NCBI RefSeq assembly: GCF_004923315.1
Contig: NZ_CP039646.1
Span: forward strand, 315,001-379,000
DNA: 64,000 nt
Direction: 5' to 3'
Origin: Azospirillum sp. TSA2s
GTDB lineage: Bacteria; Pseudomonadota; Alphaproteobacteria; Azospirillales; Azospirillaceae
Under the pieces are notes generated by a model that saw only the letters and a program-made list of their open reading frames with translations, was not told the DNA's origin and ran no database searches. Shown piece by piece: positions 55,851-64,000 of this stretch (positions within the stretch are counted from its first letter, which is position 1; the number at the start of each line of letters is the position of its first letter). The position numbers and the translations under genes are program-made.

Positions 55851-56507
55851 GCCCGTGCCTACTCCCTCCGCTGAATGGCGGGTAGAATTCACGGCCGGCA
55901 TCCAACCAACGGGAGAAACCCGGCGACAGGACACGCGGCGTGACCCGCGATCGCATTCTTGTCTCTTGACGGTTGACGGGCAAGCGTCATTCCGCACCTG
56001 CCGGCGCCGGACCCGGCCGGGAGACCGGTTGTTTTTACGAAACAGTGAAGCGTAATCCTGCGCCTGTCCAGGGGCCGTGGCAGCCAAGCCGTTGTCTAGG
56101 ATAAGGATTTGCACGATGGCAGATGCGGCGGCCTGTGGAAGCACGTTCCTGGCGGAGCCGGCCGCCGCGACGATTTTTCCTGCCCGGTCCGCGCTTCGGC
56201 CGGCCGGACCGCATGCATCGGCCAACCATCACGACGTTATCCTGACACTGGTGGCCGACATCCTGCGCGTCGCGCCTGCGACTGTCCCTCCTGCCCGTAA
56301 CCGTGGGCAAGCTCAAACGATGCGTTCAACTGATTGCTTTATTGTTGCACAGTATAGTCTCAGTATTGTGCGTGATACCTTTATCGTCGAACAATAATCA
56401 GCTTGTGGATTGGCCACCTGCCACAGTATTAACGGACCCCGAAACGCGGATCCCTCGAACCGGTGAAAAGCCTTAGATCTGGAATGGCTTTTCGGAATAT
56501 CGACGTT
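55851..56507. other. Long intergenic region between the PAS kinase and ccoG
   Basis: About 657 bp with no certain gene. An ATG at 56116, preceded by AAGGAT, opens a 93-codon frame to 56397 whose protein resembles nothing recognised; its last third runs through an AT-rich stretch, so it is doubtful. A dyad GCACAGTA-N9-TATTGTGC (56347-56371; 7 of 8 bases pair) lies in that stretch. The FNR/FixK-type promoter of ccoG follows directly. Confidence 0.5.
56116..56397 (+). CDS. Possible small protein, unsupported by family
   Basis: An ATG with AAGGAT about 8 bases upstream opens 93 codons (MADAAACGSTFLAEP at the start, IVRDTFIVEQ at the end). The composition is only partly coding-like: the first 60 codons follow the local GC bias, the last 30 do not. 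It may be a real small gene, a decayed gene end, or chance in a promoter region. Confidence 0.25.
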   Translation: MADAAACGSTFLAEPAAATIFPARSALRPAGPHASANHHDVILTLVADILRVAPATVPPARNRGQAQTMRSTDCFIVAQYSLSIVRDTFIVEQ

Positions 56508-56551
56508 GTTTGACAGAGGTCAAACACGCCGCACTGGTGGTCGAATATGCT
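56508..56551 (+). promoter_or_regulatory. FNR/FixK-type box and -10 element upstream of ccoG
   Basis: GTTTGAC-AGAG-GTCAAAC (56508-56525) is a perfect 7-bp dyad with the TTGAC-N4-GTCAA core bound by FNR, ANR and FixK regulators. TATGCT at 56546-56551 is placed as a -10 element would be if the box were centred at -41.5, giving transcription from about 56558. This is the class II layout of oxygen-limited activation. Confidence 0.75.
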
Positions 56552-56588
56552 CCGCGCCAACGTGGAACCGGAAATCAGGCGCATCGAC

Positions 56589-58064
56589 ATGCCAGACGGA
56601 AGCATCGTTCAGCAGGGCTCTGCCCAACCCGCCAAGGTCCCGCTGTACGAAAGCCATAAGACGATTCATCCGAAGGCGGTCAAGGGCCTCTATCGCCGCC
56701 TGAAGACGGTCACCTTCTCCGTTCTTCTGGCGCTGTTCTTCATCGCTCCCTGGATCCGGTGGGAACGCGGTCCCGACGCGCCGGCCCAGGCGGTGCTGTT
56801 CGACCTGACCACGCCCCGATTCTTCCTGTTCTGGATCGAGATCTGGCCGCAGGAAATCTACTACCTCACCGGCATCCTGATCGTCGCCGCTCTGGGCCTG
56901 TTCCTGGCGACGGCGCTGGCCGGCCGCGTGTGGTGCGGCTTCGCCTGTCCGCACACGGTCTGGACCGACCTGTTCGTCTGGATCGAGCGCATCTTCGAAG
57001 GCGACCGGGCGGAACGCATCCGCATGGAAAAGCAGCCCTGGACGACGCGCAAGGCCCTGCGCAAGGCCGGCAAGCATGCGGGCTGGCTGACGCTCAGCCT
57101 CGTCACCGGGTTCGGCTTCCTCGCCTATTTCACCGACGCCCCGGCCCTGCTGCATGATCTGCTGACCTTCCAGGCCAGCTACGAGGCGGTGTCCTTCTTC
57201 GCCATCTTCGTCGGCATGACCTATGTGATGGCCGGATGGGCGCGCGAGCAGATGTGCATGTACATGTGCCCGTGGCCGCGCATCCAGACCGCGATGCTGG
57301 ACGAACATTCGCTGATCGTCACCTATCAGGCCGACCGCGGCGACAATCGTGGCCCCAAGCGCAAGTCGCAGAATTGGGACGAGCGGCGCGCCCAGGGCTT
57401 CGGCGACTGCATCGACTGCGGCCAGTGCGTGCAGGTCTGCCCGATGGGCATCGACGTCCGCACCGGCGAACAGGCGGACTGCATCAATTGCGGCCTGTGC
57501 GTCGACGCCTGCGACAGCATCATGATCCAGCAGGGGCTGCCCACCCGCCTGATCGCCTTCGACAGCTTGGCCGCCCAGGACACCCGGGCCTCCGGCAAAA
57601 CCTATCAGTGGCGTCTGATCCGCCCGCGCATCATCGTCTATGCCCTGCTGATGTTGGTCATCGGCGGCGCCATGGCCTGGAGCTTCGCGCTGCGCCCCAG
57701 CCTGAACATCACGGTGCTGCGCGACCGCGCCCCGCTGTTCGTGACGCTGTCGGACGGCTCGATCCGCAACGCCTACACCTTCAAGGTCGCCAACAAGACC
57801 CGGCAGGACCGCTCCTACACCCTCAGCGTCGCCGGCTTGCCCAATGCCGAGATCAAGGTGATCGGCGAGGCGGAGGATGAGGCCGCCGCCCACACCGCCA
57901 CCATCTCCGCCGCGCCGGACAGCGTCGCCACCTACCGCGTCTATGTGACGGCCCCGCGCACGGCGGTCTCCGCCACGTCGCTGCCGCTGACCTTCCAGCT
58001 GTCCGACACCGGAACGAACGAGAAGAACAGCCACGACAGCGTCTTCATGGGTCCGGCGAACTAG
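56589..58064 (+). CDS. ccoG: Cytochrome c oxidase (cbb3-type) accessory protein CcoG/FixG
   Basis: A 491-residue membrane ferredoxin-like protein needed for copper delivery to cbb3 oxidase (CcoG is a Cu(II) reductase in Rhodobacter). Five membrane helices, CGFACPHTVW and CMYMCPWPRIQ, then two 4Fe-4S motifs, CIDCGQCVQVCP from Cys274 and CINCGLCVDACD from Cys298, and a C-terminal Ig-like domain (about 375-485). An ATG 14 codons upstream is rejected because it falls inside the predicted -10 element. The ccoNOQP and ccoHIS genes are not adjacent; a terminator follows at 58091. Confidence 0.95.
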   Translation: MPDGSIVQQGSAQPAKVPLYESHKTIHPKAVKGLYRRLKTVTFSVLLALFFIAPWIRWERGPDAPAQAVLFDLTTPRFFLFWIEIWPQEIYYLTGILIVAALGLFLATALAGRVWCGFACPHTVWTDLFVWIERIFEGDRAERIRMEKQPWTTRKALRKAGKHAGWLTLSLVTGFGFLAYFTDAPALLHDLLTFQASYEAVSFFAIFVGMTYVMAGWAREQMCMYMCPWPRIQTAMLDEHSLIVTYQADRGDNRGPKRKSQNWDERRAQGFGDCIDCGQCVQVCPMGIDVRTGEQADCINCGLCVDACDSIMIQQGLPTRLIAFDSLAAQDTRASGKTYQWRLIRPRIIVYALLMLVIGGAMAWSFALRPSLNITVLRDRAPLFVTLSDGSIRNAYTFKVANKTRQDRSYTLSVAGLPNAEIKVIGEAEDEAAAHTATISAAPDSVATYRVYVTAPRTAVSATSLPLTFQLSDTGTNEKNSHDSVFMGPAN

Positions 58065-58090
58065 CGTCCGAACCCTCCTTGGCACGAGCG

Positions 58091-58136
58091 CGAAAGGCGG
58101 GGGCCGGCGGATCGGCCTACCGCCTTTCGTGTTTTT
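58091..58136 (+). terminator. Rho-independent terminator after ccoG
   Basis: CGAAAGGCGG (58091-58100) pairs with CCGCCTTTCG (58120-58129), with a further GGCCG/CGGCC stem inside, followed by TGTTTTT. It lies 27 bp past the ccoG stop. Confidence 0.88.
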
Positions 58137-58258
58137 GCGCAAAGGGAGGGCACCCGCATGGGCAGTTTGCGGGAGCTGGCAAGCCACTCACCTGACTCAG
58201 GCCAACGAAGGCTGGACCGCGGCGACGCCGGGCCGGCCTGCAGCGAGGTGAGAGACCC

Positions 58259-58816
58259 ATGCTTTTCGACTTCGAGCCATCGGGCATCAACGACACCTAC
58301 CTGCGCCTGACGCGGAGCGGACTGTCCTGCATCGTCGCTCCGGCCGGCGCGTGGAACGGGCTTTTGCGAGTCAATTACATCGTTGCCGGCGCCCCCGGCG
58401 GCGGCGAACCGCACATGATCTTCCGCAGCCTGGATGTCGGCTGGGATGATGGCCGCTTCTGCTGGAAGGGGCGGGCGGCGCCGGTGATGACCAGCTCCGG
58501 CATGGTCGACATCCTGCTGGAACGCGGGCTGGTGACCGACTCGGAGGCGGAGCGGCTGCTGTTCGGCATCAACACGCCGGCGGCCGGCGCCACCTCGGAC
58601 GAGGCGCTGATGATCCGCGCGCTGCTCAGCGGCTGCAGCTTCACCCCCGTCTACGACCAGCCGCCGCTCAGCAGCGAGCCGCCGGTGGTCGCCGGATTCG
58701 CCATGCGCACCCTGGCCGATCCCGGCGCCTACATGCTGGAGGCCCGCAACGGCTTGCCGGTTCTGGACGGCGAAGCCCGCGATGCCCTGCGCCGGCTGGT
58801 CGGTCTGGTGATGTGA
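58259..58816 (+). CDS. Unknown protein, 185 residues
   Basis: An acidic soluble protein without signal peptide or membrane helix. The first 75 residues are strand-rich (NDTYLRLTRSGLSCIVAPAG, LLRVNYIVAGAP), the middle part helical (GMVDILLERGLVTDSEAERLLFGI), and the end alpha/beta. GAGGTGA 7 bases before the ATG supports translation. It lies alone, between the ccoG terminator and a small gene; no family recognised. Confidence 0.75.
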   Translation: MLFDFEPSGINDTYLRLTRSGLSCIVAPAGAWNGLLRVNYIVAGAPGGGEPHMIFRSLDVGWDDGRFCWKGRAAPVMTSSGMVDILLERGLVTDSEAERLLFGINTPAAGATSDEALMIRALLSGCSFTPVYDQPPLSSEPPVVAGFAMRTLADPGAYMLEARNGLPVLDGEARDALRRLVGLVM

Positions 58817-58993
58817 CGCCCTCCTTCTTTGGTCAAAGACCGGGACGAAATCGACCGAATCCCACCCCTATGGCGTAGGGACTAGACCTTCGGGCGATAG
58901 AAACTGTCACGTTGCCGGGACATTCTTATTGCAACTGCTCACAGGAGCCATGCTGCCGCCGACCCCGATCCCTTGCGAGAGAGCCCGACCGCC

Positions 58994-59182
58994 ATGAACG
59001 CCACTCTGTCCCATCGCTGCACCGCCCTGATCGACCGCGCCCGCGCCGCCTGGCTGAGCCAGCCGCTGGCCCGCAAGCTGGCGTTCCGCAACGCCGCCCG
59101 ACACACGTCTACGGGGCGCCGCCGGATGTCGATGGAACTGCTGGACCTGGAACTCTTCCGCATCGACATCGGTGGCCGATAA
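58994..59182 (+). CDS. Small basic protein, weakly DUF1127-like
   Basis: A 62-residue protein rich in Arg and Leu. The N-terminal half (LIDRARAAWLSQPLARKLAF) is helical; the end (LLDLELFRIDIGGR) resembles the LxDhxLxDIGLxR ending of DUF1127 proteins but lacks their exact core, so membership is doubtful. GAGAGAG lies about 10 bases before the ATG. It converges on the peroxidase gene. Confidence 0.5.
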   Translation: MNATLSHRCTALIDRARAAWLSQPLARKLAFRNAARHTSTGRRRMSMELLDLELFRIDIGGR

Positions 59183-59217
59183 GGGCGGCCCAAAAGAGAC
59201 GGCTGAAAGAATCCGCC

Positions 59218-60384
59218 CTATTTCGCCAGCAGGTGTTCGTACCGCGAGTCGGTCAGCGTCTTCATGAAGGCGACCAGCGCCTTGACGCGGCGGGTGTCCA
59301 GCGCCGGCGCCGATTCCAGTTCCTTCGTCGACAGATTCGCCGCCACCTCCGGCGGTCCCCAGGGCTTGCCGGTCTCCGGATTGATCGCGGCCTTTTCCGT
59401 CCGGTTGTTGTAGTGGTCGTAGAAGCGCACGACCGTCTCCAGATCCTTGAAGACGCCATTGTGCATGTAGGGGCCGGTCACCGCGACGTTGCGCAGGGTC
59501 GGCGTCTTGAACTTCCCCTCATAGGCGGGCTTGGCCGCCGCCGGATTGTCGTGCAGCCCGCGGTCGGCGAAACCCGGCTTGCCGGAGGCGTCGCGCAGGG
59601 CCGGATTGGCGGGCACACCGATGTTGTGATGTTCGTAATTGGTGAACATCTCTCCCTCCGCGGCCGGCATCGCCTTCAGCTTGTGGCACTGGTTGCAGTT
59701 GGTGAACTGGGTGGAGAAGAACAGGGTCATGCCCAGATCCTCCTCCGGCGTCATCTTGTAGTCGCCGCGCAGATAGCGGTCGTATTTCGAATCGAAGGGC
59801 GCGAAGCGGTCGGTCTTCTCGAAGGCGGCGAGGCTGTCGGTCATCGCGTCATAGGCGCGCCCGGCATCATCCAGCACCCCGGCGCCGTAGAGCGCCACGA
59901 AGGCGCGGGCATAGTCGGGATTCTCTGCCAGCCTGTCTCGCGCCTGCTCCTTGGAGGTCAGCCCCATCTCCGCCGGGTTCAGCGGCGGGCCGCCGGCCTG
60001 ATCCTTCAGCGTCGCGGCGCGGCCGTCCCAGAACTGGCCGCCGACCGCCTTGCCGTCCGCCTTGATGTGGAAGGCCGGCGTGAAGGCCGCATAGGCCGCC
60101 GTCGGCGCGTTGCGGCCGCCCACCGACTTGCCGTTGTCGCCGACCGACGCCGCCCCGCCCGCCCCGCCGGTCCGCGGATCGGCAAAGCCGAAATCCGGGT
60201 TGTGGCAGTCGGCGCAGGATTGCGTGCGGTTGGCCGACAGCGCGGTGTCGGAAAACAGTGCCTCCCCCAGCTTCTCCTTGCTCGACAGATTCGCGGCAAG
60301 AGCGGCCCCGCCCCCGGCCAGCCCGGCCGACAGCAGAACCAGCGCAAGCGCGTGGCGGAACAGGGGAGAAAGACGGACGGACAT
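59218..60384 (-). CDS. Di-haem cytochrome c peroxidase (CcpA/MauG family)
   Basis: A 388-residue periplasmic protein. A signal peptide (ALVLLSAGLAGGGAALA) is followed by two c-type haem motifs, CADCH at 57-61 and CNQCH at 230-234, with the Met of GPYMHNGVF as a likely axial ligand in the C-terminal half. The FWDGRAATLKDQAGGPPLNPAEMG segment is typical of bacterial peroxidases of this class, which reduce hydrogen peroxide with electrons from cytochrome c. A Fur-like box 78 bp upstream suggests control by iron. ATG 60384 is the natural start. Confidence 0.94.
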   Translation of the reverse strand: MSVRLSPLFRHALALVLLSAGLAGGGAALAANLSSKEKLGEALFSDTALSANRTQSCADCHNPDFGFADPRTGGAGGAASVGDNGKSVGGRNAPTAAYAAFTPAFHIKADGKAVGGQFWDGRAATLKDQAGGPPLNPAEMGLTSKEQARDRLAENPDYARAFVALYGAGVLDDAGRAYDAMTDSLAAFEKTDRFAPFDSKYDRYLRGDYKMTPEEDLGMTLFFSTQFTNCNQCHKLKAMPAAEGEMFTNYEHHNIGVPANPALRDASGKPGFADRGLHDNPAAAKPAYEGKFKTPTLRNVAVTGPYMHNGVFKDLETVVRFYDHYNNRTEKAAINPETGKPWGPPEVAANLSTKELESAPALDTRRVKALVAFMKTLTDSRYEHLLAK

Positions 60385-60461
60385 GACGACGCTCCTGGCA
60401 ACGGCCGCTGACTGGGGTCACAGACTGGGGCCAACACTGAGCGTCAAAGGTTAATCGAGAG

Positions 60462-60476
60462 TGAGAATCGTTATCA
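60462..60476 (-). promoter_or_regulatory. Fur-box-like site upstream of the di-haem peroxidase gene
   Basis: Read on the minus strand the site is TGATAACGATTCTCA, matching the 7-1-7 Fur consensus TGATAATGATTATCA at 13 of 15 positions. It lies 78-92 bp upstream of the peroxidase start, where a promoter is expected. Confidence 0.7.
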
Positions 60477-60538
60477 ATCCGCCCGCGCATAAGGAGGGTG
60501 GGGCGAAAGGTCGCTGGCCCGCAAAGGGCGATGGCCGG

Positions 60539-61384
60539 TCAGGCCGGCATGCTCCCCTCCCCCTCCGTCAGCAGCCGGCGGATGGCGGTGACCAGCGGCT
60601 TCATGTGGAAGGTCGAGTCCGGGGAAACCGCGACGGTGCCGCCGGCCGCCTCCACCGCTTCCGCCACCACCGGGCCGACGGCTGCGATGCGCGTCCTGGC
60701 GAATCCCTGGCGGAAGGCGTCGCCGAGGCCGCAGGCCTCCGCCACCTCATGCAGGCGCCGCACCTGGGGCGAGGCGGTGAAGGCGACGAAATCGATGCGC
60801 CCGTCCGCCATGTCGCGGATCGCGGTCTGGACGGCGCCGGTCTCCGAATCATTGGCGTAGCGGTAGGGGGTCACCGCCATCGGAATGCCGCCGCCGGCCC
60901 GCACCGCCTCCAGCAGAGGTTCGTTCGGGTTGTCGGGGTAGAGTTGGATGCCGACGCGGCGGCCGGCGAGATCCTCCTCGCCCAGCATGGCGATGACGCC
61001 CTCGGTGGTCGGGGCAGGAGCGGATTTGTAGGGGGCGCAGCCGATCTCGCGCAGAGCCTTCACCGGCTTCGGCCCGCGGACGAAGACGCGCGTGCGGCCG
61101 ATGGCGGCGACCACGTCCGCCTCGCGCTCCATGGCGCGGGCGACGGTCATCAGCCGCCGCAGACCTTCGCCGGTCAGCAGGACGATGTCGTCGAACCCTT
61201 CGGTCAGCAGCCGCTCCAGCCATTCCCGTGCCGGCGCCGGATCGTCGAGGTCGAGGATCTTGACCAGCGGGCAGCGGATCGTCTCGGCGCCATGCTGCTC
61301 CATCATGCCCGCGAACAGGTCGAGGTCCCGGCTTTCCGGCACCAGAATCCGCTTTCCCGCCAGATCGCCGCCCTGCTCGGCCAT
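60539..61384 (-). CDS. Uroporphyrinogen-III synthase family protein (HemD-like)
   Basis: A 281-residue cytoplasmic protein with the bilobed HemD fold: GKRILVPESRDLDLFAGMMEQHGAE begins lobe 1, followed by DDIVLLTGEGLRRLM; VRGPKPVKALREIG links to lobe 2 with YRYANDSE; and the last segment FVAFTASPQVRRLHEVAE..TRIAAVGPVVAEAVEAAGG is typical of HemD. It is longer than E. coli HemD (246). In alphaproteobacteria proteins of this subgroup are often found beside nitrite/sirohaem genes rather than the haem pathway, so a sirohaem link is possible; none is adjacent here. Confidence 0.9.
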   Translation of the reverse strand: MAEQGGDLAGKRILVPESRDLDLFAGMMEQHGAETIRCPLVKILDLDDPAPAREWLERLLTEGFDDIVLLTGEGLRRLMTVARAMEREADVVAAIGRTRVFVRGPKPVKALREIGCAPYKSAPAPTTEGVIAMLGEEDLAGRRVGIQLYPDNPNEPLLEAVRAGGGIPMAVTPYRYANDSETGAVQTAIRDMADGRIDFVAFTASPQVRRLHEVAEACGLGDAFRQGFARTRIAAVGPVVAEAVEAAGGTVAVSPDSTFHMKPLVTAIRRLLTEGEGSMPA

Positions 61385-61531
61385 ATCCCCGCTCCCATGG
61401 TCGCGTGTGTGGTGACGGCGAGACTAGATCGGATCGCGTAAAATCGGAATCGATTTGGAGCGTGAATCCGATCGCCAACCATAAGGCTACAGCAGGCGAC
61501 CGGCGCGGTCACGCGGGATGGACAGGAGCTC

Positions 61532-62152
61532 CTACCCCCGCCGGCAATGCAGCAGGCTGAACAGCCCGAAGGGCGGCAGGGTGCGGATGCTTTCCACCGC
61601 CAGCCGCGAGCCGGCCATCATCGCATCGAGCGTGAAGTCGGGCCGCCAGCCGAGCTTCTTCGAAAGCGGCGACAGCCAGCCCTCCACCGCGCGGCGGACG
61701 CCGGGGCGGGGGGCGGCGAAATGGTTGACGATGACGATGTCGCCGCCGGGTTTGCAGACGCGCTCCAACTCCGCCATCGTGCCCTGGGGGTCGGGGACGA
61801 CGGTCATGACATACATGGCGACCACCACGTCGAAGCTGCCGTCGGCGAAGGCCAGCTTGCCGGCATCCATTTCCAGCAGCCCTTCGACATGGTCAAGCTT
61901 TTCGCGTTCCACCCGCTCCTGCGCCACCTTCAGCATGTCGGTGGACAGGTCGATGCCGACAACGCGGTTGTCCTTGCGGTAGTCGGACAGCGACAGGCCG
62001 GTGCCGACGCCGACCTCCAGGATGCGCAGGCCGCCGCGGCGGTTCAGCCACTCCACCGCCGCATGCCGGCCGGAGGCCAGCAGCACGCCGAACACCCGGT
62101 CATAGAATCCGGCATAGCGACGATAAGCGGCGCGAATGGATTCGGCGTCCAT
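61532..62152 (-). CDS. Phospholipid N-methyltransferase-like SAM methyltransferase (PmtA type)
   Basis: A 206-residue SAM-dependent methyltransferase. The N-terminus SIRAAYRRYAGFYDRVFGVLL matches the Rhodobacter-type phosphatidylethanolamine N-methyltransferase, and motif I is ILEVGVGTGLSLSDY, with DLSTDMLKVAQ and FDVVVAMYVMTVVPDP following. The overall length is that of PmtA (about 200). Such enzymes make phosphatidylcholine at the membrane surface. The ATG at 62152 has AGGA close upstream. The family assignment to PmtA, rather than a ubiquinone/menaquinone enzyme, rests on the N-terminal motif. Confidence 0.85.
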   Translation of the reverse strand: MDAESIRAAYRRYAGFYDRVFGVLLASGRHAAVEWLNRRGGLRILEVGVGTGLSLSDYRKDNRVVGIDLSTDMLKVAQERVEREKLDHVEGLLEMDAGKLAFADGSFDVVVAMYVMTVVPDPQGTMAELERVCKPGGDIVIVNHFAAPRPGVRRAVEGWLSPLSKKLGWRPDFTLDAMMAGSRLAVESIRTLPPFGLFSLLHCRRG

Positions 62153-62456
62153 GATCCTGTCTCCCCCGTTTCGATCCCGTTGCCTGCATGTGCCGCAAGG
62201 TCCAGCCCAAGCCGGCAGCGGCGCACCATACCCGCCTTTTGCATGCCATGAAAGTGACGCAAACAACAGATGCCCGCCAAAATCACCGCTGGTGAGCCCG
62301 TTCATTTGTCATATCCGTTTGGTTGATTTGTGTTCGCACGACTCCTCGATATTTTTGATTGGACGTTCATTCAAGAACCCTGACCGTTTTACCAACCCTC
62401 CCGGCGGCGGCAAAAGGCGCTGGACAGTATCGCCCCGGCGGTCCCATAGACAGGCC
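62153..62456. other. Intergenic region between the PmtA-like gene and the DctB-like gene
   Basis: 304 bp between divergent genes. The middle (about 62300-62380) is AT-rich, consistent with promoters. No regulator site or RNA gene was identified. Confidence 0.5.
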
Positions 62457-64000
62457 ATGGCCGACCCCGTCTCATCCCGTTCGCTGCGCCACCGCCGGCT
62501 GGCGATCCTCGTCGCGGCGCTGGCCGCGGTGACGGCGCTGGCCTGCTGGGGCGCCTATCGCTGGGCGGAGGCGGAGGCGCGGGCGGCGCTGACCCTGAAC
62601 GGCGACCAGCGGCTTGGCCTCTATGCCAGCAGCATCCGCAACGCGGTTGGCCGCTACGACTACCTCCCCTTTCTGGTCGCCCGCGACCATGAGGTGCTGG
62701 ACCTGCTCGATGCCCCGTCGGAAACGCGGCGCGACGCGGTGAACCGCCGGCTGGAGACGGCGAACGAGGCGGCGGGATCGGCGGCGCTCTATGTGGTGAA
62801 CCGCTCGGGCCTCGCGCTGGCGGCAAGCAACTGGGCCGATCCGGCGCAGAGCTTCGTCGGCCAGACCTATGATTTCCGTCCCTATTTCCGTCAGGCGGTG
62901 GAGTCCGGCAGCGGCCGTTACTTCGGCATCGGCGTCACCACCGGCCTGCCCGGCTATTTCCTGTCACACGCCGTGCATCGGGGGGAAGCGCTGATCGGCG
63001 TCGCCGTGGTCAAGATCGACCTGGAGCCGCTGCAACGCGACTGGGCCGCCGGTGGCGAGCGGGTGCTGGTGACCGACGAGAACGGCATCGTTTTCCTGTC
63101 CAGCCACGCCGATTGGAAATACCGCGCCTTGCGCCCGCTGCCCGACGTGGTGAAGGCCCGTCTGGCGCAGACCCGCCAATATGACCGCAGCGAACCGGCC
63201 CCGCTCGGCCTGCGCGACGGCCCGCTGGCGGAAAACGGCGCGCGGCTGGTCAGTCTGCCCGATCCGCTCTCCCACGGCGCCCGCCACGCCTACCTGATGC
63301 AGGAACTCCCCCTGCCGGAATTCGGCTGGACCATCCGCTTCCTGTCGGATCTGGAGCCGGTGAAGGCGCAGGCGGCGGGCGCCGCCGTGCTGACCGCGAT
63401 GGGCATCCTGCTGCTGGCCGCCGCCCTGGCGCTGGGCTGGCAGCGGCGCCAGACCCTGCGGCTTCAGCAGGAGGCGCGCGTGACGCTGGAACGCCGTGTG
63501 GAGGAGCGCACGGCCGAACTGCTGACCGCCAACCGGGTCCTGCGCGAGGCGCAGGAGGAGCTGGTGCAGGCCGGCAAGCTGGCGGCTTTGGGGCAGATGT
63601 CAGCGGCGCTGGCGCACGAGATCAACCAGCCGCTGGCCGCGATCCGCACTTTCGTCGCCTCCACCCGCCTGCTGGCCGAGCGGGGCGAGACGGCGATGGT
63701 CCGCGACAACCTCGCCATGATCGGGGATCTGGCGGAGCGGATGGCCGTGCTGTCCGGTCATCTCAAGGACTTCGCCCGCAAGGGTCCGGCGCGGGTGGAG
63801 GCGGTGCCGGTCGCCCGCGCCATGGACCGCGCGCTGGCCCTGCTGGCCTCCCGCCTGCGCGAGGAGGAGGTGCAGGTGGAGCAGAGCATCCCGCCCGACG
63901 CCCGCGTTCGTGGCGACGCGGTGCGGCTGGAACAGGTCTTCGTCAACCTTCTGCGCAACGCCGCCGACGCCATGGCCAAGTGCGAGGAGCGGTGCCTGAC
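62457..64000 (+). CDS. dctB: C4-dicarboxylate sensor histidine kinase DctB-like (3' end beyond window)
   Basis: The first 514 codons of a membrane kinase, cut by the window edge. Helix 1 lies at about 14-34, a periplasmic double-Cache sensor region at about 40-290 (DFRPYFRQAVESGSGRYFGI and TGLPGYFLSHAV are typical of DctB), helix 2 at about 305-325. A coiled linker leads to the H-box LGQMSAALAHEINQPLAAIR and the N-box VNLLRNAADAMA. In DctB proteins the sensor binds succinate, fumarate or malate and DctD activates sigma-54-dependent dctA. dctD would be expected downstream, outside the window. The start ATG has no strong ribosome-binding site. Confidence 0.93.
   Translation, partial: MADPVSSRSLRHRRLAILVAALAAVTALACWGAYRWAEAEARAALTLNGDQRLGLYASSIRNAVGRYDYLPFLVARDHEVLDLLDAPSETRRDAVNRRLETANEAAGSAALYVVNRSGLALAASNWADPAQSFVGQTYDFRPYFRQAVESGSGRYFGIGVTTGLPGYFLSHAVHRGEALIGVAVVKIDLEPLQRDWAAGGERVLVTDENGIVFLSSHADWKYRALRPLPDVVKARLAQTRQYDRSEPAPLGLRDGPLAENGARLVSLPDPLSHGARHAYLMQELPLPEFGWTIRFLSDLEPVKAQAAGAAVLTAMGILLLAAALALGWQRRQTLRLQQEARVTLERRVEERTAELLTANRVLREAQEELVQAGKLAALGQMSAALAHEINQPLAAIRTFVASTRLLAERGETAMVRDNLAMIGDLAERMAVLSGHLKDFARKGPARVEAVPVARAMDRALALLASRLREEEVQVEQSIPPDARVRGDAVRLEQVFVNLLRNAADAMAKCEERCL

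Noticed and set aside
56547..56588. Upstream in-frame ATG of ccoG
   Set aside because: It overlaps the predicted -10 element and precedes the predicted transcription start; the extra 14 residues are not typical of CcoG.

Overview
The window comes from a GC-rich alphaproteobacterium, most likely a Rhodospirillales/Azospirillum-type genome. This is an inference from gene content and codon bias: almost every codon ends in G or C, large antisense open frames accompany the true genes, there are two chemoreceptors and many alphaproteobacterial orphan transport proteins, and the liv cluster carries a DUF6867-type membrane protein. About 61 protein genes, one tRNA-Tyr and one complete insertion sequence can be supported. 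No CRISPR array, rRNA, prophage or plasmid functions were seen.

Layout. 1-6771: the tail of a response-regulator receiver domain, an SDR dehydrogenase, an ABC exporter, an intact IS4-type insertion sequence and a YgiQ radical-SAM protein. 6971-11741: a TetA-like MFS pump, a TMEM175-like channel protein, a DUF1275 membrane protein, a LysR regulator and an unusual SDR. 11924-16061: a complete pstSCAB phosphate-uptake operon with a Pho box upstream of pstS, a hairpin between pstS and pstC and a strong terminator. 16090-22557: a large transmembrane chemoreceptor, a GST, gloB divergent from a methyltransferase, and a soluble chemoreceptor whose N-terminus resembles the CdaR sugar-diacid sensor. 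22757-29711: an RBBP9-like hydrolase, ispE, a DsrE-like protein coupled to an orphan NrtA/SsuA-type binding protein, a Bcr/CflA pump, a BMP-family binding protein and a pentapeptide-repeat protein. 29992-39014: msrB, a pair of membrane-anchored coiled-coil proteins of unknown role, two response regulators, a MocR regulator, a PPC-like protein, an OmpA-family protein, an MBL-fold hydrolase and two small proteins. 39091-44799: the branched-chain amino acid (liv) operon. 45120-54000: secreted proteins, a ROK sugar kinase, a three-gene ArnC/LABN/ArnT-like lipid glycosylation module, an HtrA protease, an HTH protein with a disordered linker, tRNA-Tyr and the 3' end of a PAS histidine kinase. 54000-64000: the rest of that kinase, ccoG behind an FNR/FixK-type promoter, unknown small proteins, a di-haem peroxidase behind a Fur-like box, a HemD-like protein, a PmtA-like methyltransferase and the 5' part of a DctB-type kinase.

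How the parts fit. This is mostly chromosomal housekeeping and nutrient-response DNA: phosphate (Pho box to pst), oxygen (FNR box to ccoG), iron (Fur box to peroxidase), amino acid and organic acid uptake, and taxis. The parts least explained by known families are the coiled-coil protein pair at 30665-31898, the PPC-like protein behind a possible sigma-54 promoter, the SDR lacking its catalytic Tyr and Lys, the tandem 24-bp-period repeat at 9934-9977 and the insertion of the IS into the tip of a palindromic repeat.
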